A DNA stretch of 33,851 nucleotides from Pseudomonas palmensis (lineage in GTDB: Bacteria > Pseudomonadota > Gammaproteobacteria > Pseudomonadales > Pseudomonadaceae), in contig NZ_JAFKEC010000058.1 of NCBI RefSeq assembly GCF_017848315.1, forward strand, positions 1 to 33,851, given 5' to 3'. The notes under the pieces are model-generated. The model did no database searches and was not told where the DNA came from. It worked only from the letters and a program-made list of their open reading frames with translations. This document shows positions 24,421 through 32,845 of this stretch, piece by piece; position 1 is the stretch's first letter, and the number at the start of each line of letters is the position of its first letter. The position numbers and the translations under genes were made by a program.

Positions 24421-25065
24421 TCATGGGCCGGTGGCAGGGGCGGGCAGGCGGATGCCGCGTTGTACCGCAGGGCGCTGCTCTACCTGCGCGTACCATTGGC
24501 TCAACCAGGGCTGCTGGCTGAAGTCGAAGCCCACCAGCTGCGCGATATGCAGCCAGGCGAAGGTGGCGATGTCTGCAATCGAATAGGTGGCGCCACCCAG
24601 CCACGGCTGGTTTGCCAGGTGCTGATCGAGGGTGACGAAGGTGGCTTCGGTGAGGGTCCTGTAGCGCTGGATGGCGGCAGGGTTGGGCACGGTGTCGAAG
24701 CATTCGAAGTGCACGCGCTGGCCCAGCAACGGCCCCATGCTGGCGCTGTGAAACATCAGCCAGGTGATGCATGCCCAGCGCTCGGGAGCGTCGTGGTCAA
24801 GCAACTGGCCGCTCTTGTCCGCCAGGTACAGCAGGATGGCGGCGGACTCGAACAGGGTGATGCCAGTGGCGCGGTCGATCAGCACCGGAATGCGACCGTG
24901 CGGGTTGAGCGCAAGAAACTCGGGCCGCTGGTGCTCGCCCTCATCGATGCGCACATGGCGCAGGCTGTAGGGCAGGCCCATTTCTTCCAGGGCGATGGTG
25001 ATCTTGAAGCCGTTTGGCGAACTGTCGGTGTAGAGAATCAGGTCAGGATCGGACACAGGGCACAT
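24421..25065 (-). CDS. Glutathione S-transferase, YfcG/YghU (nu class) type
   Basis: A 214-residue protein close in pattern to E. coli YfcG, a GST with strong disulfide-bond reductase activity using glutathione. Shared blocks are SSPNGFKITIALEEMGLPY, RPEFLALNPHGRIPVLID, LFESAAILLYLADKSG, MGPLLGQRVHF and the C-terminal NQPWLGGATYSIADIATFAW. The Thr/Asn of the SPNG motif takes the place of a catalytic Tyr or Ser. It is the first gene of the GST-LLM oxidoreductase pair, divergent from a LysR regulator, which suggests thiol-dependent handling of a substrate of the flavoenzyme (inference). Confidence 0.9.
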   Translation of the reverse strand: MCPVSDPDLILYTDSSPNGFKITIALEEMGLPYSLRHVRIDEGEHQRPEFLALNPHGRIPVLIDRATGITLFESAAILLYLADKSGQLLDHDAPERWACITWLMFHSASMGPLLGQRVHFECFDTVPNPAAIQRYRTLTEATFVTLDQHLANQPWLGGATYSIADIATFAWLHIAQLVGFDFSQQPWLSQWYAQVEQRPAVQRGIRLPAPATGP

Positions 25066-25126
25066 ACCTCAGGCAGACTAATGCTTGTTGCGTGGTGTGG
25101 GTGCCATGCTAGTGAGTGATTGCCTG

Positions 25127-25145
25127 GGACTAAAACGATTAGTCC
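25127..25145. promoter_or_regulatory. Putative LysR-type operator
   Basis: GGACTAA-AACGA-TTAGTCC, a perfect 7-bp inverted repeat with a 5-base centre, sits in the 120-base divergent region and contains the T-N11-A pattern of LysR boxes. A second half-like GACTAA occurs at 25076-25081, just upstream of the GST gene. Confidence 0.6.
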
Positions 25146-25185
25146 TGCGCTTTGACTTTAGATTTTCTAAACCAGGGAATACGCC

Positions 25186-26073
25186 ATGGGCGCCGTTCTA
25201 CCCTTGCTGGCGCTGCGCGCCTTTACCGAAGCTGCACGGCTGGGCAGCCTCAAGGCGGCGGCCGAGCACATGGGCGTCACCCCCGGCGCCATCAGCCAGC
25301 AGATCCGCCAGCTGGAAGAACGTCTGGGCGTCACGCTGCTGCTACGGGGGCGGCATGGGGTGCAGCTCAGCGATGCCGGCGCACGTCTTTTCCCCGGGTT
25401 GTCGCGGGGCTTTGGGCAGATCGAGAACGCGCTGCTCGAACTTGAGTCGTTCACCCACGAGCAAACGCTTACCATCAGCACCGTGCCGTCGTTCGCGTCC
25501 ACCTGGCTGGTGCCGCGCCTGGGTGACTTCAGTGCCCGGCATCCTGACATCGAAGTGCGGGTGGAGGCGTCGGCAAGGCTGGTGGACTTTCAGCGCGAGC
25601 GCATCGACATTGCGCTGCGCCATGGCCTGGGCCAGTACCCGGGGCTGGAGTCGATCCCACTGATGGCGCCGGTGCTGCTACCGGTGGCCAGCCCTCGGCT
25701 GCTGGCCGAGGGGCCGCCGATCAACAGCCCGCAGGATTGCCTGAACTACCCGTTGCTGCACGACACCGAGCGAGCGGATTGGCCGCTGTGGCTGCAAGCG
25801 CATGGCGTGGAGGCTGACAGCCGTAGCCAGCGCGGTGCCAGTTACGATGAAGACCTGTTGCTGCTGCGCGCGGCGGCGAGCGGGCAGGGCATTGCCTTGG
25901 TGCAGGACAACCATGCCCAGGAAGATCTGCACAACGGCAGGCTGGTGGTGGCGCTGGACAGGCCGTGGCCGTCGCGATTTGCGTACTACCTGGTAACGCG
26001 CAAAGAGGCCTTGAAGCGGTCGCAGGTGCAGGCGTTCATCGAGTGGATAATACAGCAGGCGGGCGCTGCGTGA
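25186..26073 (+). CDS. LysR family transcriptional regulator (GcvA-like)
   Basis: A 295-residue regulator. The N-terminal winged helix-turn-helix (LALRAFTEAARLGSLKAAAE and VTPGAISQQIRQLEERLG) is followed by the linker helix and a periplasmic-binding-protein-like effector domain (from about residue 90: LTISTVPSFASTWLVPRLGD). IDIALRHGLGQYPGL is typical of the GcvA-type subgroup. AGGGAA lies seven bases before the ATG. It is divergent from the GST-LLM operon and probably controls it through the palindrome at 25127-25145. Confidence 0.92.
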   Translation: MGAVLPLLALRAFTEAARLGSLKAAAEHMGVTPGAISQQIRQLEERLGVTLLLRGRHGVQLSDAGARLFPGLSRGFGQIENALLELESFTHEQTLTISTVPSFASTWLVPRLGDFSARHPDIEVRVEASARLVDFQRERIDIALRHGLGQYPGLESIPLMAPVLLPVASPRLLAEGPPINSPQDCLNYPLLHDTERADWPLWLQAHGVEADSRSQRGASYDEDLLLLRAAASGQGIALVQDNHAQEDLHNGRLVVALDRPWPSRFAYYLVTRKEALKRSQVQAFIEWIIQQAGAA

Positions 26074-26083
26074 CAGGTGTGGC

Positions 26084-26245
26084 TCAGCCTTCGGCGGCGG
26101 GGGTCGGGGTTTCGGCGGCTTCTGCAGCCAGCTTCAGTCGGTCGGCCTTGCAGATGTATTTGGGTTTGCTTTTGGGGGCCAGCTTGGCGCTGGCCTTCTT
26201 GGCGTTGGCCTTGAGTATCTGCTTGATCTTCTTTTGGCGGTTCAT
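26084..26245 (-). CDS. DUF2986 small basic protein
   Basis: A 53-residue protein beginning MNRQKKIKQILKANAKKASA and continuing with KPKYICKADRLKL, then an Ala/Glu/Pro tail. This Lys-rich pattern is the DUF2986 family of short cytosolic proteins common in Pseudomonas and relatives, function unknown. The strong positive charge suggests nucleic-acid or ribosome contact (inference). It is convergent with the LysR gene (11 bases apart) and its upstream side faces the REP array. Confidence 0.82.
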   Translation of the reverse strand: MNRQKKIKQILKANAKKASAKLAPKSKPKYICKADRLKLAAEAAETPTPAAEG

Positions 26246-26397
26246 GGTTCTGCTGGGCCTGTAGATGCTTGAAAGCGGTGCGATGGCGGGGAGGTTGCAG
26301 GTGTTCTGCAGAGCCTTGCCGGTATTGCCGGTGGGGCGAGTTTACTAAAGGTTGCGCTGCAAGCGTGAGCGTTGTGCGTGGGGGGCTTTGAGGGCGC

Positions 26398-27619
26398 GTG
26401 CACAGGTTTTGCTGGTGCTGCGCACCAGATCGCGGGTCAAGGCCCGCTCCTACGGCCTGGCGGCCAGAGGCGGAGTCTGCCCGAAGGGCGTAGGAGCCGG
26501 CGTTGCCGGCGAACGAGCGCGAAGCGGTCGCAACGCCTGAGTGCGCGGTGTGTCAGGCAAACCGCACGTGCAGGTTTTGCTGGCGCTATGCACCAGATCG
26601 CGGGTCAAGGCCCGCTCCTACGGCCTGGCGGCCAGAGGCAGCATCTGCCCGAAGGGCGTAGGAGCCGGCGTTGCCGGCGAACGAACGCGAAGCGGTCGCA
26701 AGGCCTGAGTACGCGGTGTATCAGGCAAACTGCATGTGCAGGTTTTGCTGGCGCTACGCACCAGATCGCGGGTCAAGCCCGCTCCCACGGCCTGGCGGCC
26801 AGAAGCGGAGTCTGCGCAGGGTGTAGGAGCCGGCGTTGCCGGCGAACGAGCGCGAAGCGGTCGCAAGGCCTGAGTACGCGGTGTATCAGGCAAACTGCAT
26901 GTGCAGGTTTTGCTGGCACTGCGCGCCAGATCGCGGGTCAAGTCTGCTCCTACGGCCTGGCGGCCAGAGGCAGAATCTGCCTGAAGGGCGTAGGAGCCGG
27001 CGTTGCCGGCGAACGAGCGCGAAGCGGTCGCAACGCCTGAGTGCGCGGTGTATCAGGCAGACCGCATGTGCAGGTTTTACTGGCGCTGCGCACCAGATCG
27101 CGGGGCAAGGCCCGCTCCTACGCCCTGGCGGCCAGAGGCAGAATCTGCCCGAAGGGCGTAGGAGCCGGCGTTGCCGGCGAACGAGAGCAAAGCGGTCGCA
27201 ACGCCTGAGTGCGCGGTGTGTCAGGCGAACCGCATGTGCAGGTTTTACTGGCGCTGCGCACCAGATCGCGGGGCAAGGCCCGCTCCCACGGCCTGGCGGC
27301 CCGAAACAGATCATCAAGCCATGCATAATCCGCTTCTGCCCGCAGGGCGTGGGAGCGGGCTTGACCCGCGAATCGAGCGCGAAGCGGTCGCAACGCCTGA
27401 GTGCGCGGTGTATCAGGCAGACCGCGTGTGCAGGTTTTACTGGCGCTACGCACCAGATCGCGGGGCAAGGCCCGCTCTTACGGCCTGGCGGCCCGAAACA
27501 GATCATCGAGCCATGCATAATCCGCTTCTGCCCGCAGGGCGTGGGAGCGGGCTTGACCCGCGAATCGAGCGCAAAGCGGTCACAACGCCTGAATGCACGG
27601 TGCATCAGTCAATCTGCAT
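26398..27619. repeat. Tandem array of seven REP-pair units (165-192 bp each)
   Basis: Seven head-to-tail units start at 26398, 26568, 26736, 26901, 27068, 27236 and 27428; lengths are 170, 168, 165, 167, 168, 192 and 192 bp. Each opens with GTGCAGGTTTT(G/A)CTGG (the first reads GTGCACAGG), then a short hairpin ending CCAGATCGCGG, a first REP-like element (CAAGGCCCGCTCCTACG), CCTGGCGGCC, a second REP of opposite orientation, GAAGCGGTCGCAA and GTATCAGGCA. Units 1-5 have GCCGGC-GTT-GCCGGC in the second REP. Units 6-7 instead carry GCGGG-CTTGA-CCCGC and a 24-base insertion containing ATGCATAATCCGC. It fills the gap between the DUF2986 and TonB-receptor genes. Open frames through it arise only because unit lengths are mostly multiples of three. 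Confidence 0.92.
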
Positions 27620-27651
27620 ACGCCGGCAATCACGCTGACCCCGGCGCATCA

Positions 27652-30117
27652 TCAGAAGCTGTACTTCGCCGTAACAATCAAGTTGCGCGGGTCGCCAAAC
27701 ACGTCATATGGGCTCCACGTGGAGTTGCTGGCGATGCCCTGGTAGTACTTCTTGTCGAACACGTTGTTGATGTTCAACTGCGTGTCCAGATGCTTGTTGA
27801 CCTGGTAACCCGCCATCAACCCGACCAGCGCATACGCCTCCTGCTCGACATGGTAGTTGCCGAACACATTGCTGCCCTTGTTGAAGGTCGCGCTCTGGCT
27901 ATAGAGGTTGGCCCCCACACGCCACTGCTTCAGATCACCCTGCAACTGGTACGTGGTACTGGCCTTGAACATATGACGCGGCAGGTCGGTGTCGAACAGC
28001 CGGCCTTCCTTGGCCTTGTCGGCATCCTTCTCGTACTTGGCCTGGGCGAACGTATAGCCGGCGCCCACTTGCCAGTTGGGCGTCAGCGCACCATTGATCT
28101 CGAACTCGATGCCCTGGCTGCGCACCTTGCCGGCCGCTTCATAGCACCCGTAGCTACCCACCGGGATGACCTTGCACAGGCTTGCATCCGCCACCTCTGC
28201 CGCGCGGTTGAGCTGGTCGATCTGGAACAGCGAAGCACTGGCATTCAGCGCGCCGCCAAAATACTCACCCTTGATACCCACTTCGTAGTTTTCGCCGGTA
28301 ATAGGCTCGATGCCTTTGCCTTGGCCGTCCTTCTCGGTCTGCGGCTGAAAGATATCGGTGTAGCTGGCATACACCGAATGGTTGTCGTCCAGGTCATAGA
28401 TAACCCCGGCATAACGGGTGACGTTGCGCACCACCTTGGTCTTGCCCGAGGTGTAGTACTGGTCGTTGATCTGGTCATAGATGGCCGTGGCGTCGTACCA
28501 GTCCAGGCGCGCACCGAGTATCACCTTCAGCGGGTCGGCCAGGTTCCAGCGCGTGGTGAGGTAGAGGCCTTCCTGATCGACCTTGTCGTCGATGGAGTAG
28601 ATGTCCGGCACGTTCGGTCTGGCCAGCCCGCCCGGGTTGAAGCGGTTGATGTCCGGCACATCGACGAACACCGTGCCGCCGGTGGCTTCGGTCTTGAGCT
28701 GGCGCTTGCTGGCGCCGACCACCAGTTCATGCTCGCGCCCCAGCAGTGTGAACGGGCCTGTGGCGTAGACATCGTAGGTGAACTGATCGAAGTCGCGGTT
28801 CTGGTTGAAGATGCGCTGGCGGTAGGTGGCGTCGTTGTTGCGCTCCAGCACGCCGCCCATCATCTTGAATTCGGACCAGTTTTTCGACGCGCCCAGGTGA
28901 AGGCGCCAGTCGTTGTCGAAGCGCTGGTCGAGCTCGACGAACACCGTCTTGTTCTCGACGTCCTGGTGCGACCAGCTGTAGCCGAAGGTCTTGGAGCGAG
29001 AAAAGCCCATGTGGCTGCCATCGGGGTTCACCGGCAGGCCGCCCCAGTTGATGTTGTTATTGTCGTTCTGGTCGGACGCGCCCACGGTCAGGGTGGTGCT
29101 GTCGGTGAGGTCGAACTCGCTGATGCCGTAGAACACCCCGCGCTCGCGCCCGGCGTAATCCTGATAGCTGCCCTTGTCGTTGTACGCGCCGACGATGCGG
29201 CCACGCACGCTGGCGCTGTCGTTCAGCGGGCCGGACACATCCAGCTCGCTGCGGTAGTTGTCCCAGCTGCCGGCGCTGCCGGTCACGCTGGCCTGGAACG
29301 CCTGGGTAGGGCGCTTGCGCACCATGTTGATGGCGGCCGACGGGTTGCCGGCCCCTTGCATCATGCCGGTGGCGCCGCGCACCACTTCGACGCGGTCATA
29401 GGGGGCCAGGTCGGCGGTGGCCACCCAGTCTGCGTTGTAGGTGGTGGGCAGGCCGTCGAACATCAGGTTGGTGATGGGGAAGCCGCGGGCGAAGAACTCG
29501 CTGTTGGCCGGGCGCGCGGCCGACAGGCGCAGCCCGGGCGTGGCCTGCACCACGTCGTCGAGGCTGCGCATGCCCTGGTCGTCCATGCGCTGGCGGGTAA
29601 TCACCGTGACCGACTGCGGTGTTTCGCGCAGCGACAGCGGCAGCTTGGTGGCGGTCTGCATGGCGCCGGTGGTGTACGAACCGCTGTGCTCGGTGGTCGA
29701 GCCCAGGCCCAGGCCGCTGATGGTGGTGGCGCCCAGTTCCAGGGCATCTGCGCTTTGGCTACGGGCAATCAGCAGGTAATTGCCGCTGGCGGTGCGGGTA
29801 ACCGTGAGGCCGCTGCCGGCCAGCAGGCGTTCGAGGCCATCCTGCACGGCATAGTCCCCACGCAGTGCCGGGGCGCGCTTGCCCTGCACCAGCGCCGGGT
29901 CGAACGGCAGGCTGATGCCGGCCACCTGGGCAAAGCTGTTGAGCGATTCTTCCAGCGGGCCTGCCGCCAGCTCGTAGTGGCGGCTGCTTGCCTCGGCGGC
30001 CTGCGCGGCCACGCTGGCCAACGACACGCTGGTGGCACCGGCCAGCAACATACTGCGCAGGGTCAGTGCCAGCACGCTGCGCTGCAAAGGCCGGGTGGGG
30101 ATAAAAGCAGAAGACAT
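27652..30117 (-). CDS. TonB-dependent siderophore receptor with N-terminal signalling domain
   Basis: An 821-residue outer-membrane receptor. A signal peptide ends near AQA (residue 40). Residues 46-118 form the STN (secretin/TonB N-terminal) signalling domain that contacts a FecR protein, followed by the TonB-box region near LELGATTISG. The plug starts at LSLRETPQSVTVITRQRMDD and includes the DRVEVVRGATGMMQGAGNPS block. The 22-strand barrel ends in the expected terminal Phe (TAKYSF). It imports a ferric siderophore, probably a hydroxamate or pyoverdine-like one, and signals its presence. The ATG at 30117 has AGGAG ten bases upstream. It is downstream of the fecI- and fecR-like genes on the same strand, about 100 bases after FecR. 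Confidence 0.93.
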   Translation of the reverse strand: MSSAFIPTRPLQRSVLALTLRSMLLAGATSVSLASVAAQAAEASSRHYELAAGPLEESLNSFAQVAGISLPFDPALVQGKRAPALRGDYAVQDGLERLLAGSGLTVTRTASGNYLLIARSQSADALELGATTISGLGLGSTTEHSGSYTTGAMQTATKLPLSLRETPQSVTVITRQRMDDQGMRSLDDVVQATPGLRLSAARPANSEFFARGFPITNLMFDGLPTTYNADWVATADLAPYDRVEVVRGATGMMQGAGNPSAAINMVRKRPTQAFQASVTGSAGSWDNYRSELDVSGPLNDSASVRGRIVGAYNDKGSYQDYAGRERGVFYGISEFDLTDSTTLTVGASDQNDNNNINWGGLPVNPDGSHMGFSRSKTFGYSWSHQDVENKTVFVELDQRFDNDWRLHLGASKNWSEFKMMGGVLERNNDATYRQRIFNQNRDFDQFTYDVYATGPFTLLGREHELVVGASKRQLKTEATGGTVFVDVPDINRFNPGGLARPNVPDIYSIDDKVDQEGLYLTTRWNLADPLKVILGARLDWYDATAIYDQINDQYYTSGKTKVVRNVTRYAGVIYDLDDNHSVYASYTDIFQPQTEKDGQGKGIEPITGENYEVGIKGEYFGGALNASASLFQIDQLNRAAEVADASLCKVIPVGSYGCYEAAGKVRSQGIEFEINGALTPNWQVGAGYTFAQAKYEKDADKAKEGRLFDTDLPRHMFKASTTYQLQGDLKQWRVGANLYSQSATFNKGSNVFGNYHVEQEAYALVGLMAGYQVNKHLDTQLNINNVFDKKYYQGIASNSTWSPYDVFGDPRNLIVTAKYSF

Positions 30118-30214
30118 GGACGGCGTGCTCCTTTCGAATGACGAGGTGTATTGCCTGTCTGTCGAAGAGGGCGGCAAAACCCGTAAAAGTTTTTGAGATT
30201 TCTTCTCATCAGCC

Positions 30215-31195
30215 TTACCGGGCGACGATACGGGTCCATAACGGGGTAAAGCGTTCCACCCGCACCGGCAGCGAATCGCTCAGGGCGCTGAGGGCCTGGT
30301 CGATGTCATCGAGCTGGAACACGCCCGACACCTCCAGGTGCGCGATGGCCGGGTCGCAGCGCAGCCAGCCGTGGCGATAGCGCGCCAGTTCTGCGGTCAG
30401 CTCGCGCAGTTGCATGCGCTTGGCCACCAGTTGCCCGCGCGCCCAGGCGCTGGCGTCGAGGGTGCTGGTTTCGACCCGCTGGCTGCCGATTGCATCGATC
30501 AGGTATTGCTCCCCGGCGGCAACCATCACCGGCTGGCCCTTGCCCTGAATCGCCACCACCCCATCCTCGACCCGCAACCGCGTGCCGCTGGCTTCATCAC
30601 GCACCGCAAAGGCCGTACCGATGGCCTGCAACTGTGCATGCCGCGTGCTGACCCAGAAGCTGCGACGCCCGCCCGTCGTGGCGGCGTCCTTGCCGGTGTC
30701 GATAAAGATTTCGCCGCGCCGCAGCACGATCAACCGGCGCTGGGCGGTGAATTGCACGTCCACTGCACTGGCTGTGTTCAGTTGCAGGCGGGTGCCGTCA
30801 TCCAGCACGAACTGACGGCGCTCGCCCACCTCGGTGGCGTAGTCTGCGCCCCAGGGCACCAGCGTGCTGTCACGCATCGACCAGCCGGTAACGCCGCTGG
30901 CCAGCAGCCCCACGCCCAGCAGCTTGAGCGCCTGGCGCCGGCTGTGACGACCGCCTTGCAGGCGTTGCAGCGTGTCCCGCGCCACCGAGCCGGGCAGTGC
31001 GGCCAGGCCCTGGAAGGTGGCATCGCTTTTTTGCAGCGCTTGCCAGGCCACCTCATGCAGCGCGTGCGCCTGACGCCAGCGTTGGCAGGCCTCCAGCAGC
31101 TGCGGGTTGGCGCCGTCGGACTCGATGCGCACCAGCCAGCCGATGGCCTGGTCCAGAACGTTGTCGGGCAGTTCGGGCAATGGCGGGCGGCTCAT
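30215..31195 (-). CDS. FecR family anti-sigma/sigma regulator
   Basis: A 326-residue inner-membrane protein. The N-terminal cytoplasmic part (DUF4880: AIGWLVRIESDGANPQLLEA) would bind the sigma factor. One membrane segment lies near residues 85-105 after an Arg-Arg (RRQALKLLGVGLLASG), and the periplasmic FecR domain (GERRQFVLDDGTRLQLNTAS, RLIVLRRGEIFID) receives the signal from the receptor's STN domain. Its start overlaps the sigma gene's stop as ATGA, giving translational coupling. The frame is open far upstream, but that is antisense to nothing useful and the ATG at 31195 fits the family. Confidence 0.92.
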   Translation of the reverse strand: MSRPPLPELPDNVLDQAIGWLVRIESDGANPQLLEACQRWRQAHALHEVAWQALQKSDATFQGLAALPGSVARDTLQRLQGGRHSRRQALKLLGVGLLASGVTGWSMRDSTLVPWGADYATEVGERRQFVLDDGTRLQLNTASAVDVQFTAQRRLIVLRRGEIFIDTGKDAATTGGRRSFWVSTRHAQLQAIGTAFAVRDEASGTRLRVEDGVVAIQGKGQPVMVAAGEQYLIDAIGSQRVETSTLDASAWARGQLVAKRMQLRELTAELARYRHGWLRCDPAIAHLEVSGVFQLDDIDQALSALSDSLPVRVERFTPLWTRIVAR

Positions 31196-31722
31196 CGCTG
31201 GGCCAGGTAGCAATGGCGAATGGCGCTGGCCATGTACTTCTCCACCGAACTCAGGCTTACCGCCAGGCGCTCGGCGATCTCCTTGTAGCTCAGGCCCTCC
31301 AGGCGCGACAGCAGAAAGGCCATGCGCACCTTGGGCGGCAGGCCGTTGAGCAGGGCGTCCACACGGGCCAGGGTTTCCAGCAGTATCAGCTGCGACTCGG
31401 GCGACGGCACCTCGGCTTCGGGCAGGTGTGCGATGGCCTCCAGATACGCCCGCTCGACCCGCTGGCGGCGCACGCGATCCACCAGCAGCCCGTGGGCCAC
31501 GGTGCTCAACCAGGCACGCGGCTGACGCAACTGCTGCAGCTGCTCCGGCTTGCCGAGGATGTGCACGAAGATGTCCTGGGCCAGGTCCGCCGCGTGGTCG
31601 CCGTGGCGCATGCGCTTGCGCAACCAGCCCAGCAACCAGGCGTGATGGTTGATGTACAGCGCACGAACATCGGCATGAGGGGTGCGGGAAGTGGATGGCG
31701 ACGACACGGAAAACCTCAGCAT
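31192..31722 (-). CDS. ECF sigma factor, FecI type
   Basis: A 176-residue extracytoplasmic-function sigma factor. Region 2 is seen in HADLVRAL-like DVRALYINHHAWLLGWLRKR and DHAADLAQDIFVHIL, with PRAWLSTVAHGLLVDRVRRQ; region 4 is VRMAFLLSRLEGLSYKEIAE followed by LAVSLSSVEKYM. It directs transcription of the adjacent receptor when FecR relays the siderophore signal. The ATG at 31722 is preferred over one at 31737; neither has a good ribosome binding site. Transcription of such operons is normally iron-repressed by Fur; the upstream sequence has only a partial Fur-like GAGAATTTG at 31740-31748. Confidence 0.9.
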   Translation of the reverse strand: MLRFSVSSPSTSRTPHADVRALYINHHAWLLGWLRKRMRHGDHAADLAQDIFVHILGKPEQLQQLRQPRAWLSTVAHGLLVDRVRRQRVERAYLEAIAHLPEAEVPSPESQLILLETLARVDALLNGLPPKVRMAFLLSRLEGLSYKEIAERLAVSLSSVEKYMASAIRHCYLAQR

Positions 31723-31872
31723 GATAGCCAGGTGCATTTGAGAATTTGTCGCATCCTAGTGCCAGTGGGCCGTGGACAGCAAGGGGAGAGTGCGTGATGT
31801 GGGGGGGCAGGTGGGGTTTTGGTGGGCGGAGCGAGCTCGGTAGGCCGCGTGTGCGGCCCGTGTGTTGCGTCG

Positions 31873-32178
31873 TTACTCGGGTGCCGCGTTTGCTTCCATG
31901 CCGTCCAGCACGGTGTCGATCAGTACGGTGCTCATTTCCAGCGATTGCTGTGCGGCGATCAGCAGCGTCTTGAACTGCTCGTCGGCGCGTTCGCAGGCTT
32001 GGGCGGTGGTGTCCTTGGCGCATTGGATCTGGAGCGACAGGTGAACCAGGGCGTCTTCCAGCTCGATGCCTTCGCAGACTGAAAACAGGGGCGGGTGATT
32101 GCCGTTGCAACAGCCGAAGGCGGTGTAGGTGGGTTTGCGGCGGGGAGTAGCTGGCGGATCGGGAACGATTTTACTCAT
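31873..32178 (-). CDS. DUF3077 protein
   Basis: A 101-residue protein of a family largely restricted to Pseudomonas. The central block GCCNGNHPPLFSVCEGIELE is followed by a helical segment (LVHLSLQIQCAKDTTAQACE) and a second helix ending VLIDTVLDGM. It has no signal peptide and the function is unknown. The ATG at 32178 has AAGGAG nine bases upstream, within a leader that contains a long hairpin (32201-32240). A truncated relative lies at 33301-33375 next to the second copy of the neighbouring gene, so this gene belongs to the duplicated segment. Confidence 0.85.
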   Translation of the reverse strand: MSKIVPDPPATPRRKPTYTAFGCCNGNHPPLFSVCEGIELEDALVHLSLQIQCAKDTTAQACERADEQFKTLLIAAQQSLEMSTVLIDTVLDGMEANAAPE

Positions 32179-32200
32179 TGTGGTGCTCCTTCTGCAGTGG

Positions 32201-32240
32201 AGCTGCCACCGTTCGCCGCGACGCGAATGGGGTGGCAGCT
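32201..32240 (-). promoter_or_regulatory. Hairpin in the leader of the DUF3077 gene
   Basis: A 10-bp perfect stem (AGCTGCCACC at 32201-32210, GGTGGCAGCT at 32231-32240) contains a nested TTCGC/GCGAA pairing. It lies 23 bases upstream of the DUF3077 start codon. A degenerate version (AGCTGCCATC ... GGTGGCGCAG) is present beside the gene remnant near 33368-33400. Confidence 0.55.
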
Positions 32241-32334
32241 GTACGCGGGTTCGCGGACCGAGGCAAAAGGAACTCGGCAGACCCGAAGGTCTCCCACGCA
32301 CAGCCGCCATTACACAGAAAGCAGGCACAAAAAA

Positions 32335-32364
32335 AGCGCCTGCAATTTGTAGTGGTGGGGCGCT
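32335..32364 (-). terminator. Terminator-like hairpin facing the minus strand
   Basis: On the minus strand AGCGCC, an 18-base loop and GGCGCT are followed by a run of seven T (complement of 32329-32335). On the plus strand the overlapping GGCGCT-GT-AGCGCC is followed by TTTT (32374-32377). It could end transcription in either direction between the two divergent genes, though no gene is visible that would need it from the right. Confidence 0.45.
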
Positions 32365-32638
32365 GTAGCGCCTTTTGCATTAGCGGGCCGCGACGCCCGG
32401 TCGCTGGATTGACAGCGACGTCGCAAGATTAGCGGGGTTGGGGTGGGGATTCAAGGCGTTCTACAGCGGTATGCGCACCCCCCATGAAGCGGGAGCCGGA
32501 TGCTTGTGCATTATTGCTCAGGCAGCAAGGCTGGATCCGCTCGATGCAACTGGCAAAGTTGACAGTTGTGACAAGCAAAATGACGTAGCAAGCTATCCAG
32601 GAGCACATAGCCGAGTGCCTTTCCTGGGAGCATCGATC
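32365..32638. other. Leader of the duplicated unknown gene
   Basis: I see no gene here. From about 32380 to 32538 the sequence resembles 33387-33544 with many differences. From 32539 on it is identical to the second copy (offset 1006 bp). It contains GTTGACAGTTGTGACA near 32558, a possible -35-rich promoter region, and GGGAG before the ATG at 32639. An antisense frame exists in both copies but has no start signal or recognisable domain. Confidence 0.5.
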
Positions 32639-32845
32639 ATGAGTGCAACATCCTTCAGCGTACAACTCCAAAACGAAATGGAAGGTAAGATCAATTATTT
32701 CCACTACCAAAAGTTCGGCGACCCCGCCTCGGGTACAAAATCCGCATTAACATCGCCCCAAACTACTTATGACTTCAATCTCTACCCCGGCGGAAAGTTT
32801 ATAGCGACGACCGCCGAGTCCTACCAAACGCAGCTTGAAGATCCA
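32539..32845. repeat. Direct duplication, left copy
   Basis: The 307 bases match 33545-33851 at every position I compared (offset 1006 bp). They cover about 100 bases of leader and the first 69 codons of the unknown gene. The repeat certainly continues to the right beyond what the window shows. Confidence 0.9.

Noticed and set aside
26372..27040. Open frame of 222 codons through the tandem repeats, with a longer one from 26836 to 30141
   Set aside because: The frame is open because most unit lengths are multiples of three. The product is a repeat-encoded Arg/Gly/Cys-rich peptide with no domain, and its continuation is antisense to the TonB receptor.
26398..27619. CRISPR array
   Set aside because: Unit length is 165-192 bp, there are no unique spacers of constant length, and no cas genes are nearby. 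The units are REP composites.
31738..31760. Fur box upstream of the sigma factor gene
   Set aside because: Only a partial match (GAGAATTTG) is present. Fur control is likely from family knowledge but not shown by this sequence.
32429..32710. Minus-strand ORF repeated at 33153-33716 in the second copy
   Set aside because: It lies in the leader and start of the unknown gene on the opposite strand. It is repeated only because the DNA is duplicated, is Cys-rich without a domain, and has no ribosome binding site.
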